Shown one piece after another: positions 25,132 through 41,300 of a stretch of 64,000 nucleotides of DNA. The notes beneath the pieces were generated by a model that was not told where the DNA came from, did no database searches, and saw nothing but the letters and a program-made list of their open reading frames with translations. The stretch comes from Niebla homalea. Taxonomy: Eukaryota; Ascomycota; Lecanoromycetes; Lecanorales; Ramalinaceae. A program made the position numbers and the translations under genes. Location of the stretch: NCBI GenBank assembly GCA_019925105.1, contig JAHGAU010000001.1, positions 1,426,001 to 1,490,000 of the forward strand, in the 5' to 3' direction. The first letter of the stretch is position 1, and the number at the start of each line of letters is the position of its first letter.

Positions 25132-28100
25132 TTACCCCCCTTAAGAAAGGCTCGCCCTTAAGCCTATAAATACGTTGAAAAGGAAAAATTTTTTACTTAA
25201 AACCACCTTTCTTACCCATCACTTATAAGCCGGGTAACTAAAGTAAAATCTATATATTACTTAGCTTACCCGTTACTGGTTAACCGGGTAAGTGGTATAA
25301 GAATATTACCCAGGTTACCCGTCACTGGTTAGCCGGGTAAGTAATGTGAGAATTATAGGGGTAGTATCGTGGCGGTAGCCCCTATAATAAACCCTAAAAC
25401 GCGATTTCGTCCGGGGGGTTCCGGGGCAGGTATCGTTTTTTATGATTTACCCCTTTTTTAAAATATTTTTTCAATTTTATTACTTTATATATTAAATCTA
25501 TATTAATAAAGGGGCGTATAATCTATATAGGTAAATAATATTAATAATAATCGTTTTAATGGCTTTAAGGAGCTATAAGGCCATCTTAAAGGGCCTTTAA
25601 GCCCAATAAAAACGTAATATATAGTCTATAATATTAAATTTTAAGCCTGGTAAAATCGTTATTTAACTTAAACGTTTAAAATAACCTTTAAAGGCTATCT
25701 TAAATATAGTGATATTAATTAGATCTCCGGGTTATAATCCGGGTTTATCCGGGTATTTTTTATAAAAAACTTTAATTAATCCTTAAATATAAAAGAATTT
25801 TTTTATATTAATATAATATTAAGTATTATTTAAGGGTAAGTTTACTTATTTAATTTTATATTATAGTTTTTACCTTTAACCGGTACGTTAAAAATTAATA
25901 ATTTCTTTAAGCTTTTACTTTTTAATATCCTTTTTATTTATAATAATAGATTTAAAAAGTAAATTAATTTATCTTAGTAATAATAATTTCTTTTTAATTA
26001 AAATACGGGTTAAATTATTTATATAGAAAATAAGGTAAGCCCGGAAGATATTTAAAACGTTTAATTTATAAAAAAAATAATATTATTTAAGGATAATATA
26101 AGGACTTAAGCGTTTATAATTTAACTTTTTATTAAATTAATCGGTTATTAAATACTTAATATTTATATAAACTTTATTATTTATTTTAAACTTTACGTTT
26201 TAACGTTAATAATTAATTTATTTAAATATATTATTATAAGCTTTATTTAAATTAAAATATATTATATTAAGAATTTCTTATATAATTTTAATAATATTAA
26301 TAACTTTTTTAATTTAAAATTATTTACGGGTAATAATATATTTAATATTATTAAAACTAAATAATATTTTTAAATAAAAGCTTTTATTAAAGTAAAAAAA
26401 TATTATTTTAATTAATTAATTTAAGTTATTATTATCCGTAAATTCTATTATAAATAATTATTATATTTAATTATCTTATAAATAATTTACGTAAATCCGG
26501 AATCCTTATTTTATTTCTTAATTTATTTTTTCCGTTTAACCGTTATTTTTAATATAATAAAGAATTAAGGTTTAAGGGTTAATTTTAAGTTAATATAATA
26601 AAAAATATTATATTTTATTAATAAATTACGGGCTATAATTTAAAATAATATTATCTAAAAGACTATAATACTTAAATACTTCCTTAATAAAAAGTTAGGT
26701 TATTTCCTTAACGGAAATCCTTTCTTTTTAACGTAATAAAGAATATAATATTAACCTTTAAATAATATATAAATTATAATAAAAATAACGTTTATACTTT
26801 TATATTTAAATAATCCAATAATAAAATTAATTAAAAAATTAATTTATTTTTATTCTGGGATTTTTAATTAATAAAGTAATTTTATAAGCTTTTATTATAA
26901 GGTTTTAAATTAAAAATAAATATCGTAATTTAAAATATAACGGTTAATATCGTTCTATAAAATAAGTTAAAAGAAATATTAAGAAATAAATTTAATTATA
27001 TAATCCCGGCCGGGATAATTATTAATTAATTTATTATAAGTATACTTTAAAACCTCCATAATAAGTAATATTAATATTTATAATTTATTTTTATTAATAA
27101 GGATATTAAATTAAACTTTAATATAAATTAAAAATACGCCTTTAAAATTAAATAATCCGTCCTTTATAATTACTTTTTTAAACTCCGTTAAGCTTTTATC
27201 GGTATAATTAACTTTATAGATTTATTTATAAAACCCGAGTTTTTAAGAATTAAATAGGTTAATACCGGTGTTTTTTCCCTTTTATTTAAGGTTAAAATTT
27301 TAAGGTATTCAGGGGGTAAAACGGTTTAAAATTAATCTTTAACCTTATTATTATTATTATTTTAAGGTTAATAACCGGGTATCTAAGTAAAGACATTAAT
27401 TTTACTATTTTATTTACCCGGGCAATAAATAACCTTAAAATTAAACTTAAAAAAGGATATTAAGGTATTTTATTTAACGTTTTATAAGCTTTTAATTTTT
27501 AATAAAATATTTTAAAATTTAATTATTATTAAAAATACGGAAAAGTTTCTTTATTATTTTTAATTTTAATTATTAATTTTTAAGTATTTAATAATAATAA
27601 AAAGCTCCTTATTATAGATATTATAATTATATTTAATTAATAATATACTTTTAAAATAATAAGTTATTAAATATAATTTCTTAATTTTATTATATTAAGA
27701 AAGAATACCGTTAAAAACGTAATTTAAAAAGTTAATTTTAAGGATTATTTCTTTATTAAGATTATAATAAATTAATATAAAAGCCGTAATAAAATTTTTT
27801 TAAATATTATATAAGCCTTTTAATACTCTAAGGATTAAATAAATAAGGTTTCCTTTTTAATAAGCTTTAAAAAAGATTTTATTATTTTAAAGAATTAAAG
27901 AATAAATCTTTAATAAAAATTATAAAAGTTAATAAATCCTTAAAGGGCTTTTAAATTAATAAAGACCGATTAATCTTTAATCTTATTTACTTTATTGGGG
28001 TCCACTTTTAACCCGTTAATAATAAGGATAAGATTTAAAAACTTAATTTATTAAACTTTAAATTTATATTTCCGGATATTTATTTATAAGTTAACGTTAT

Positions 28101-30499
28101 ATAAACGTTCCAATATTAAACGTATATATTAAGTATATTTTTTCTTAATAACGTTATAAATAATAATATTATTTAAGTAAACTTAAATAAAAATATTTAA
28201 ATAATTAAATAAAATTTTATTTATATATTATTAATATAAAGCGGGGCTATTAATTAAGCTAAAAAATATAACTTTATACTTAAAAGTATTTAATAAAATA
28301 ATAAATATTATAAAGTTTTTATTCTCCGGGTATATACGGAACTTATTAAAGGCCGCAATAATATTTAAGTAAATAATTTATTTATAACCGATAATTTAAG
28401 ATAATACCTTTTTTATTAAAGGAATAAGGTATTAATTCCTTTTAATAATAATATTAATATTATAATAATTTATATATAATTATAGGTCGCCGTTAAACTT
28501 AAAAGCAAAAAGGATAAAGGATTTATAAGGGGCTTTATTAAGCTCGATAAATCCTTTTTCCAAGTTCTTAATAATATATTCCTTTAATTTTTAAAGCTTA
28601 TAGCTTAAAAGCGGATAAATATAATTCCGGGAAAAAATCTTTTCCGAGGTTAAGTTAATTTTATAATTATAATCCCGGTATAAAAATAACTTATTTATTA
28701 TTACGTAATTAAAAATATCCTTAAAATTATAATATTCCGCTAGAAATTTAATTATAATCTTATTTATAAAAATTATTTCCTCCGTAAAGTTATCCTTATA
28801 AGTTATTATAATAAAAATATTAATTAAAGTATTATTAAAGAAATTTAAGTAATTAATTAAATCCGTTATTAAAATATAAAAAATCCAAATTTTTTTCTTT
28901 TTAAGTTTTTATAATAATATAAAAGGCCGTTATATTAATAACTTTAATTAAAAAGGGCCTTTTTTTTTAATAAGCTCCGGGAAAAAAAGATTATTTAATG
29001 GTTTCTTCTTTTTTTCCCGGGGCTTTAATAGTTTTAATTTTTTACTTTTTAAGAATATATTTAAAGTTTAATAAATTAAAATTATAATTTAAAAAAATTT
29101 TAAAATAAATTTTATATTTTAATAATTAATTTTATTATAATTATATTAATTTAATATAAAGAAGATTTTATTAATTATAAAGTAAATAAATACGTAATAT
29201 TATTTTATTTAAAAGTTTTTAAGGATTATATTATATATTTTAAGTTAAATAATAAATATAAAAGATTAATTTTTTAAATAACCTTTTATAATTATCCGGG
29301 GATAAATTATATAAATAATAGGCCATAAATATTTATTTTTATAATCTTAAATAAACTTAAGTCGGAAAAAGGCTAAAAAAGAAATTTAAAGTATTATATA
29401 AATTTATAAAATAATTTATTTATTAATAAAATAATAATTAATAACGCTTAAATTAATTAAGAAAAATAAAGAAAAATATTAATTTTTATAATTTATAAAC
29501 CCGTTAATAATCTAAGGTTTATTATTTTAAATATTAAAAAGGTTTTTAATATTTTCAATATATCTAATCGTTAAAATTTAAAAGCAATATATATTTTTAT
29601 CCTTTATAATAACTTTTATAAAGCTTAATTTTTTATTAATAACTTATTTAAGTTATTAAATAAAATATTTTTAAAAATATAAAAGATTTAACCGCTTTAA
29701 TTATAAGTAAATTCTTTATTTAAATTAAGGGTAATATAATAAACTTAAACGGAACGTTTCTGAATATTATTTTAATTATATTAATAATTAAAATAATTAA
29801 CTTAAAAATAATTCCTTTAATAAATAAAGTATTTAACGTCCGGAAAAAAAGTTAACTTTATAATAATAAAAGTAATTTATCGGAACTTAAATCCTTTAAA
29901 ACTTTTTATTCCGCCGGGGGGTTTAAAGGAAATAATATGGATTCTTGTAATTTCCTTAATTTCCTTAATAAAGGTTTTACTTAAATTAAGGGTTTTTTAT
30001 TAATAATAATATTCTGAATATTAAAAACGGTTTATTTTCTTAAAATATATACGGATTTTATTTAAACTATTTAAATTATGACTTCCTTAAAAAAAGTTTT
30101 TATAAAATTAATTAAAGAATTGGGTAATTAATTTATAAATTATAATTTTTAAGTTCCTCTTAAGATTTATATATTTAAAGACTTTAATTAAGCGGATAAA
30201 GTTAAAATAAAATATAATAAATTTATCCTTAATTAATATTCTTAAGGCTTAAAAATTATTAATTTAATCTTTTTTTAATTAACGTTTTTAAAAATTCAGT
30301 TTAAAAAGGTTTAGAATTCCTTAAAGGTTTAAAAACTTAATAAGGTATTATTATTATATTCCGTTTTTAATTATTTAAGGACTTTAAAACTTAATAATAT
30401 TAAAATATAATTAACTTAAATTTATATAATTAAATATTAATCCTTATTTATCCGGAGCTTAATAATAACGTAATATTTAAAGAAATAATATTAATTATA
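25132..30499 (-). other. Gypsy A internal region, copy 2 (main part)
   Basis: Collinear with copy 1 over its whole length. Interrupted at 30499 by the LINE; the matching sequence resumes at 44032-44045 (atccttattaataa). Confidence 0.82.
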
Positions 30500-33400
30500 G
30501 ATATATAATAAAAAAGGAAGATGGCGACGAACAAAGGGACCCCAGAGATCCAAAACGATACGTATATATATAGCTTTAACGATAGTAAGGGGAGTATATT
30601 AAGTGCGATAAGTGGAAGTGGCGTGGTGGTTAAGAATAAGGTAATAAACGGATAAGTAACTTATATTAATAGAAACGGTAACGACGTATACGGGTAATAT
30701 AATAATAATAAATTAAATAACGCTTAAAATAAATAAGGAAATTAAGGTTAATAAAATATACGTATTAAAGCGCGTAAAACGCGTAATAATAATACGGAGG
30801 TAATAAGTAAATAAAAGGGTAAAAAGGCCGGTACGGTATTAATAATAAAGGGTATAAGCGGAGGGAAAAGGTAAGAAGACCGCGGTAAAAGTATTATTAA
30901 GGGTATATAAAAGGGAAATAAAGCTAATAAAAAAAACGGAACCTTAAGGGATTAAAAATAAAAAACGGAGATAATATATCGCTTAATAAAAGAGGGTAAA
31001 AGGGTAGTAAAAGAAACAATAAAAACCTTAAAAGGACTCCTTATAGTAAAATAAAAGGATATTACGTTAAAGACTTAATTAATATTATAGATTAAATTAA
31101 AAAACGTAAAAGACTTTTATATAAAAGTAAAAATAAAATTAAGGGAAGCGGAACGTTTACGGGGCTTTTAAAAGGCGGAAGCGAAAGTATTAATAAAAAG
31201 TAAAAACGGCAGTTTAAAATTAAATATATAAAATGAAAATATAAAAACGGCGGCCCCTTAAATAAAAGAGAATTAAGTAATAAAAATAATAAAAAGGATA
31301 TTTACGGCAAAAAATAAAAGGATAATAAAGGAGAAAGTAATTATATTAAAAAAGATAAAAATAATAACGGTCCGCTTATTTAATAATAAAAAAAAGAATA
31401 TAACGATAAAAATAAACTTATTATAATTAATAAAAGCTTTTAAAATAATAACGGAATTATTAATAAAATAAATTATTATAATACATAAATTATAAAGTAA
31501 GGATATCCTTTTTAATATAACGTTTTTAAAGGTAAAAGAAAGCTTAAAAAGGTTTAAGGCTTAAGTTAATAAGGAAGAATATAAGTCGGTTAAGGTTTTA
31601 AAATAATCATTTATTATTATAATAAATAAAATATACTTATTATATTTTAAGGAAGCCAAGAGAAAGGCTACGTTAAAGAATATAGAAAGGGAGAATACGG
31701 TTTTTTACTTAAGGTTTAAGATTATTAATTATAGGCTTCTGCCGGTAACGAAGAAATTTAACTCCTTAAAACGCGTAAAGAGGTACTTTACCATTATATT
31801 AAGTATAACGTTAATAAAAATATATAACGATATCTTAAATAAAAGGATTATTAAAAAGGGATTTCTTAAAATAACTTGGTTATAAAATAAGGTAATTAAT
31901 ATTTATTAATATTTTAAATATTAAGGTTATAAATATATTATTATAAAATATTTTAATATTATAAAATATATAATTTACATTAAGGATTATAATACCTATA
32001 AATATATAAAGTTAATAATTAAAAGGCTTATAAAGGGTATGCTTAAATACATTATATATAATAAGGAGGAATACCCAATATAAGATTCTAAATATATAAT
32101 AAGAGCCAAAGAGATTAAACGTAAAAAGACCTAGATAACCGTAAAAATCCAACGGTATAATATATATAAAATTAATTTAATAAGTTAATTAAAAGTAACC
32201 TTAAAACGCGAACTTAATTAATTAGATAATAAAAGGTAAATAATAATAAAGAAAAAAAAAGCTCCTTATAATCTTAACCTTAAAAGCTGGCCGTTTTACG
32301 TCTTTAATAATAATTAAAAAGGTATTAAGCCAGAAAATACTTAACTTTAATAAAAAGTCCGTAACTTAAACGGGTATAAAAGAAGGAGCCCCTATAAAGA
32401 TTAATATATAATATATTAACGTTTCTAAGAATAATATAATATAACGTCCGTAATAAAGAAATTAAAGCCGTAATATTAATATTTAAGTTTAAAGAAATTA
32501 AAGATATTAACGTTATAATAATATAAGAATTATTATATAACTTATATATATATTTATTTATTAATCCGAAAGAAGGGTTTTACTTAACCTTTAAGGGGGA
32601 TAAAACGATTAAAATATACTTCTTTATAAATAAGCGGCTTAACGTAAATAATTAGGATATTATTTATTATAATAGAAACCTTTATATACTCTATATTATA
32701 AAAAAGGGGATTTAAAGGGCGATTTTAATATTTATAACGTATATAACCTGCCGTTAATTAATAAAGAAAAATCTTTTATAATACCGTTATTTAAAGAGGT
32801 TTTAATTACTTTAAATAAATATATATTATTTAAAGACTTTAACTTATATTACTATATATAGAATAAAAAAAAGTATATAATAAATTATATTAAATTAAAT
32901 GATTTATTATTAGTTATTATTTAAATTAATTTCTTATTATTAATATTATAAAAGATTATTATATAAAAAAATCATAAATTTAAAATAATAATTAATTTAA
33001 CCTTTAATACGGAAGGGGTTACCGGCGTAGTTATAATATATAAGCTATAAAAGGACTTAAAATATAATTTAGATTATATATTAATATAAATAATTTTAAA
33101 TTAGACCGTTAATACGTTTATATTACTACCAATAAAGAAGGCATAAAAAACGGTTAAGGAAATAAAGGTTTATATAAAAATAGGGAAATAATAATATAAT
33201 TCGCGGACCTCTTTTAATTAAATAATAAAGACCGGATTAACCTTTTTATAAAGTGAATAATAAAGGTATTAAATAAAATAATTAATAAGATTATTCCAAT
33301 AATAAAACCCTTTTAAAAAACTAAAATTTATTAAAACGAAGAATATATAATTACGATTATAAAAATGAAAAGGTTAATTAAATAGGCCTTTAAGTATAAG

Positions 33401-34955
33401 AACTAAAAGATACTTAATTAATTAAGGGTTATTTAAGAAAAAAAGGAAAGGATTATTAAGAAGGTTAAATAAATATACTTTCAGTTTATAGTATATAACT
33501 TAACGGTTTTATTTCGTAATATTTAAAAGTTAATAAAGTATAATAAAGAATAAAATAGGAAATTAAAGTTTATCCTTAAATTCCCGTTTTTAAGAAATTT
33601 AATAATATATTAATTAATACCTTTAACGGTAAGATTAAGGTCCTTAAAAAGTATTTTTCCCCCCTTTGTTAAAAGCTAATTTAAATAATATTAACGGCGC
33701 TTTATATTTTAACCTTATATTAATAAATAAAGTAATAATATAAGATATAATAACCAAGGCGATTAATAAATTAAAGAAAAATAAAGCCCCGGGATTAAAT
33801 AAGATTCTTAATAAATTCTTAATAATAATAACTTTACCTTTTAAAAAGGTTTTTATTTACCTTTTTTAAGTATATCTCGACATCGGTTATTATCTGCGTA
33901 AGTTTAAGGAAATAAAAACGATTATCCTTAAGAAGTTTATTAAGCCGGATTACTTTAAGGTAAAGTCTTATAAACCTATTATACTCCTATATATATTAAG
34001 GAAAACCTTAAAAACAATAATAATAAAAATCCTTAATAATTATATAAAGAATTACGGACTTCTCCCCGACCAATAAATAAAAATAAAGAAAAGTTAATTA
34101 ATAAAAATAGCCCTTAAAGGATTAATTGACGGCATATATATAATATAAAGTTACGGGAAGAAATATATTATAAGTTTTCTTTTTCTTAATATTATAAATA
34201 CCTTTAATAAGGTAAACCATTAAAGGTTATTATATAACTTAAAGAAAAAAAAGATATTACCTTTCTTAATTAAGTAAATAAAGAATTTCTTAAGTAATTA
34301 AGTTATATTAATTAATTTAAAATAAAAAATAAGCTTAATAAAGCCTATTATAACGGGGATTCCTTAAGGATTGCTTATTTTTTTTATATTATTTTTATTC
34401 TTTAACGGTTTATTAATTAAGGAGTTTATTAAATTAAAATAAAAGGTTTAAGTTAAAGGCTTTATTAATAATATTTACCTTTTAATTTATAATATTTTTA
34501 TACGTATAAACTATTTAAAATTAAAATAAACTTATAAAATCTATTTTTAATAAACGAGAATTTATGGGGCTTAATTTACGTTATATAAATATAAACTTAT
34601 CTATATAATTAAAAGCTTAAAATTATACGATATAATAGTTATAGTAAACTTAAGTAAAGTTACGGTAAAGCCGGATACCAGTATTAAAGTCCTTAGCCTT
34701 TAAGTAAATAAGAAACTTAACTAAAAGGATTATATAAAAAAAATTTAAAAGAAAATAACTTTATAAAAAAAAAACCTTACTTATCTCGCCGTATCGATAT
34801 AAGGAGTTACGTTATAAAAGGCCCGGACTATTTATTAGGCTATAATAAAGTTAACTATAATATATATTATAGTTATTTAATATATACTTAAGGGTACTCT
34901 AGGATATAAGAAAAAGTTTATTTAAATATTATAGAAAGTCTAGAATCGGTATCTA

Positions 34956-35315
34956 TGTTAGCAGCTAGCGCTATCTCTGCGCCGGCGCCGCAGTGGTGCG
35001 CCATACTGCTGCGCCAAGGTAGGCCGTTAGGCCTTGGTAAAAGGCCTTGGTAAAAGGCCTTGGTAAAGGGCTTTGGTAAAGGGCCTTAATATACGTTATT
35101 TATGAACCGTAGTTTAACAGGCGTAAAGCGGGGTAGTTATTATTTTTACCTTAAGTAAAGGCTATGCCCCAGTTCTTTCTAAGTTCCTTAAGAATTAATC
35201 TTATTATTAATTTACTTATTAAAGTAATACCTAAGTATCCAGACCGTAACGTTACGTTTTTTATATTTACCTTTATTAATTCCGTTAACGTACCGTTAAC
35301 GGAGTTAATTTAATA
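34956..35315 (+). repeat. Gypsy B left LTR
   Basis: 360 bp, notably GC-rich and lightly mutated in its first 130 bp compared with the right LTR. Contains four to five tandem copies of a 13-bp unit, gccttggtaaaag (about 35030-35090). Confidence 0.9.
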
Positions 35316-38300
35316 TTCTAATTCTTCTTCTTTATTAAGGAGAAGGCTCGACGTTATCGTTATAATAGATATTTAATTAACTTAATAAACCTTAAAATAA
35401 AAAAACGATATTTACTTTTTAATTAAGAATCCTTTTATTATAATTAAATAAATTAAAGTAATAAAATACTACCGTAATATTACGGTTTAATAAGCTTAAT
35501 TCTTAAAATTATAATTTAAAATTAACCAGCTTAAGGCTAAAAACCGTACTTATTAAGAATATATATTTAACCGCGTTAATATATAATATAAAGGTTTATA
35601 TTCCGGGATTCTTTCCCGTATTAATCTTATTATAAAGTTTTATATTAACGGCGTACCGCCGGCGGCCTTTATTTTACCCCGTAAAAGTAAATCCTTTTAT
35701 CCGGAAAGGCTTAAGTTATATTAAAATAAGTTTAAAAGTAAATATTAAACGTAATTTATTAACTTAAAGAAATAATTTATATTTTATCTTAAATACTTCC
35801 TTACCGAAAGAAAAAAGGTAATTTTTTATTTAAGGTTTATCTTTTATAAAATCTTTAACTTACCGGACGAAAAAATTAACAGAATAAGCTATTAAGAACT
35901 TAAGGATAAGCTTTTAAACTTAATAATTAATTCAGAAAATCGTTAATTTATTTATTATAAGCAATTTAAGGATATTAAGTAATATTTTAATTAAAAAATA
36001 GCATAATTTTATAGTACTTTAAAAACTATAAAAGAGGACTTATTATTATTATTAGATAAATTTTATATTTATATATTTTTTACGAAGCTCTTATTAAAAT
36101 TTAAAATTAAAATCCTCATAATTAATAAGGTATTAAGAACCCGGAACGATATTGTAATAGCGGCGATTATATAAAAGAATAATTTAAAGCGTACCATTAA
36201 TAGTAATTAAAAAGTTAATAAGGGTAAATCCCTTAAAAATAAGGTATTTAAACTTAATTTTAACGGCTTAAAGCCGGCGCGTACCTTTATTAAAATTAAT
36301 TTTCACGGTTAAAAGCGTAAGGTTATACCTGAAAACTTTAACGCCGCCCTTAAAATAAATAAAAACGTTAAGTATTATATATATTACGGAAAGGGCCATT
36401 ATATATCCGATTACTTTATTATCTTATAAAATAAGGTCTTAATAATAAACGTAAAATCCCATAAAAAGGATAATACGTTAAAAAACGATAAAGTTTTAAT
36501 AATATTTTAAGATTAAAATTAATAAAGAGATAGTTAAAGGTATATCCGGCTTTTATTATTAAGGGTTAAATGAGTTTTTAAGATAATCCTTAATTATTAA
36601 GTATATTAATTAATATTAAAACTTAAGTAAATTTAATTTTATAAATATATACGGTTTAATAAGATTTATAGTTAACTTCCGCTATTTTACCGTAAGTAGC
36701 TTTTCTTAATAATAAATAGATCTTTTATTATAACGTTTATTAATTATAGTATTATCTAATTAATAATTAAAGATAATAGAAGTAATATAAAATACTTTTC
36801 TATATTATTAATTAAAAAGGTTTAAATATAATCCTTAATTTATTAGCTTTATACGTTTTATAAATAATAATCGATCCGGCGGCGGATAAATAACGCTTTA
36901 AGGTTAATTTTTATAAGTTATAAATTAATAACGTTTATAATTTTAATTAAAGTTTAACGGAAACTAATAAAATCTTTATAATTGTTTATATTAACGTAAT
37001 AATAAAGTGCTTAAAAGTACCGTAAATCCCTTAAAGTAATTTAACGCGTATAAATACTATAAAAGACTTTATTAGCCGGAGTATCCTAAGGGAGCTAGGC
37101 AAATATATAAATATCTTTTTTAATAATATAACTGGTACTTTATTTAAATTAAAATAAAGGGATTATGCTATTAACTTAAATAATAAAGAATTATTATATA
37201 GTCTTTTATATAACTTATTTCGGATAAAGTTAACGGAGCTCCGGCGGTATCTTAAGGATATTATAGCCCGGGGTTAGATTCATTATTTAACGTTATCCGT
37301 AAACGCCTTAATCCTTTTTATACTTAAAAAGGACAGTGGCCTTTATCTTTATATTGATTATCGTAAGTTAAATACGGTTATAATTAAAAATCGATACTTA
37401 TTATCCTTAATTATTAAAACCCTTAACCGGTTAAATAGCTTTAAACGGTTTATTAAGTTAGACCTTAAGGATATTTATTATTAATTACGGATTAAATCCA
37501 ATAATAAATAAAAAACGGCGTTCCGTATACGTTACGGTTACTTTAAATATCTTATTATACCGTTTAAGTTAATTAACGCTTTAATAACCTTTTAAGTTTA
37601 TATTAATTGTGCCTTTATTAATTTTATTAATATAATTTATATAATTTACTTAAATAATATTTTAATATTTAATAAGAATCCGGCAGATTATTAACGTTAT
37701 ATTTAATAAATCCTTAAGCGACTTTATTAATTTTAACTTTATATTAATTTTAAGAAATATTAATTTAATATTACTTAAATAGAGTTCTTAAGGTTTATCG
37801 TTTTTATTAAAGGGATTTAAATAGATTAAAAACGTATTTAAACTATTAAAGATTAACTTATCCCGAAAACTTATTAAAAAATATAAATCTTTTTAAACTT
37901 TATAAATTTTTATTATCGTTTTATTTATAAATATTTAAGGATAATTAAGCCTTTAATTAATCTATTTAAGGGCAATAAGGAAAGGAAAAAGGCTAGCCCG
38001 CTAAAGTAGAATAATACGGTTAATACGGTGTTCCGTTAACTTTATAAAATATTTATTAATACGTTATTACTTTATTATTTTAACTTAAAACGGAAAATAT
38101 AAATAAAGATTAATATATCCAACTTTATTATTATAAATATCTTATTTTAATAGTTTAAGGAAAGTTATTAATATTTAATTATATATTAATCCAGAAAAAT
38201 AACCTTTATTAAATAGAATTATAAAACGTATAATTAAAAGCTTTTTATTATTATTATAATATTTAAGCAATAATAATATTATTTAAAAGGGAGCCTTAAA

Positions 38301-41300
38301 GCTATTTAAATATAAATAAATTATAATAACCTTTAAGGATTTATAAAATAGCCGGCATTAAGTCCGCATTAAGTTAAATAAGCCTTAAAACTTATTAATT
38401 ATAATTTTAAAGTATTTTATCGTTAAGGTAAAATAAACCTTATTAATCCTTTATTAAAACGTTTAAATTATAAAGGAATCTTATTTTTTAATATCACTTT
38501 ATTATTTACCTTATAAAATAAGCTTATACTTTAATCCGATAAATCGGCGGAATACTGGTAAACGGCGGTTATTAATTACCAGTTATTACTTACTTTAAAA
38601 AGTATTTAAGTTATTATTCCGCAAAAAGAAATTTAATAACTACTTAAAAAGCCTTATAAGGAATTTAGGTTAATTAAGTTATTTATTAAGGATCTATAAA
38701 TTAATAATACGTTTATATATAAGATTAAGGACGATAATATAACGTTAACGTATTCTCGTTAAAATCGTAATAATACTTAGAAACTCGATTTTAATAGCCT
38801 TATTACTTATAAGGGCTATATATATATCCCCCGGGATAAAGCGGTTAAAAAAGAGTTAATTAATAAGTATTATAATAACCCGTTAACGGGCTATTTTAAA
38901 GCTAAAAAGACTTATAAGCTCCTAACTTATAAATATTATTAAAATGGTTTAAAGGCTTAAGTTAATAATTATATTAAAACGTATAATATTTATTAAAGGA
39001 TTAAGGTACCGCGTTACCGCTTTTACGGTAAGCTTACTTTATTCTTTTAACCGGCCGTACCCTAAAAAGAACTTAATATAGACTTTATTATTGGCTTACC
39101 CGTAAGTAAAACTAAAAATAACGTTTATAATTCAATTTTAATAATTATAAATAAGTATATAAAAATATATAGATACCTTTTTATTATAAAATAAATCAAT
39201 ATTATTATATTAATAAACTTCTTCTTTAAAGAAATCGTATTACGTTATAATATATTAGTTAAAATCGTAATTAATTAAGGGTTTTTATTTATTAATAAAT
39301 TCTAAGGTTCAGTATATTATTACGTGAAGATAAAGTATAAATTAAGTACCGCTTTTTACCCATAAACGGATAATTAAATAAAGCGTTAAAATTAAGGCTT
39401 TAAATAATACTTAAGGACCTTTATTAACTTTAAGTAAGTAAATTAAATAAGGCTACTTTTTTTAATTAAATTTATTTATATAAATTTAAAATACTTAACT
39501 TTAGGCTATAACTTTTTATAACGATATATAGTTATAATCTAGATATTTATTTTGAATTTAAAAATAAACTTATAAAAAAGGAAATATTTATAATAAAAAA
39601 TAAGATTAAAATATTATATAAAATATAATTAATATTAACAGACCAATAACGCCGTATTATTAAATTAACTTAAAAAACGTATAATAAGAAATATAAATTA
39701 AAATTATATAATATTAATAATTTAATAATATTAAATATTAAAAACCTTAAGTTAAAATAATTAAGTAAAAAGCTTACGTCCCGATTTATAAAACCCTTTA
39801 AAATTAATAATAAAATTAAAACGTAAGTATATTATTTATTCCTTTTTATTATTTATTAAATTTATTTTATTATTTATATTTCTTTTTTAAAACCTTATTA
39901 TACTTACGTTAACGATTAAACGGCGGAAATTATAATATAAATATTTAAATTAATTAATAATAAAAAGGAATAAATAATTAAAGAAATTATTAATAAAATT
40001 AAAAGTAAAAAAAGCGTTTAATATTAGGTTAAATAAATTAATTAAAACCCTAAATATAATTAATAAATACCGGAAATGGACTTAAAGTATTTTTAAAAAT
40101 TACGGGAATAATATAACGAGATAATACGGAATAAAAAAAAACGTAAATAAAGTTATAATATTATAACGGCGGAAGTTATATATATAATTAATAATTATAT
40201 ATATAATTAATACTATAATTATTTAACTTTTATACGTTATCCTTCCGTAAGATTATTAAAGTTTAAGTTTTAATTAATAACTTTACTTACTACGGGTATT
40301 ACGCGTACGGATAAATTAACGTTACGGAAATAACTATCTTTATTATAATATTATACTTAATAAAAATAGCTTTAATAATAGCCGCGATAATATTAAAAAA
40401 GGTAAAGAAATATAGGCGCTAAATTATAAGTACTTAATATATTATTAAGGAGATATTAAGTAAATAAAGTTAAAAAGGTAAAGTTATTTAAGGTAATAAA
40501 AGATTAATAAATATATTTATTAAGTTTACGTTAACGTACCAATAACTTTAATAATATTATCCGTTTTATTACTTTTTAATAATATATAAATTATAAGCGC
40601 TTAATATTTAATATTATTAATTTTAACGTTTAACGTTAAACTCCAATAATATTAACGTATAAAAATAAAAGAATAATCTATAACTCCGTATTAACGTAGG
40701 CCCTCTTCCTTTATAAATAAGTTAATAAGGTTAAGGATAAATATAAAAATATTATATTTTCCTTATCCTCCTCCTTTTCTTCCTTTCCGCCTTCTTTTTT
40801 ACCTTAATTAAAGGTTTTTCTTTAACATTATTCGCCGGAGGGGCTCTTTAACTTAATTTTAGGGTATTATTTTTAAAAGTTAAAGCCGACCTTTCCGACG
40901 GTATTATTAAGGAAGGTATAATTTCCTTTTCCTTTTCCTTAAACGGGTTAAAGCCCGAGCTATATATATTTAAGAGCTTAGAATTAAACCCTTTTATCGC
41001 TGGTAATACGCTAAGACTTAAAGGTAAATCCTCCGACGGATTAATTAATAACGGAAAGCCCGGACCTTTTATAATAATTCGATTTAGCTATTAAACGTTA
41101 ACGCCGTTATACCGCGAACGGATTAAATATATTTATTTACTCTTTAAAAAAGCGGACTTTTTTTTCCGTTATTACTACGCGTATAATAAACGTATCTCTC
41201 TTTATTTAAAGAATTAAAGCTTCCCCCTTAACTTTTATAGTAATTTAATAGAGCGTATACTCCGTATGGCCGGCCGTTATTAATATTTAATTAATATTTA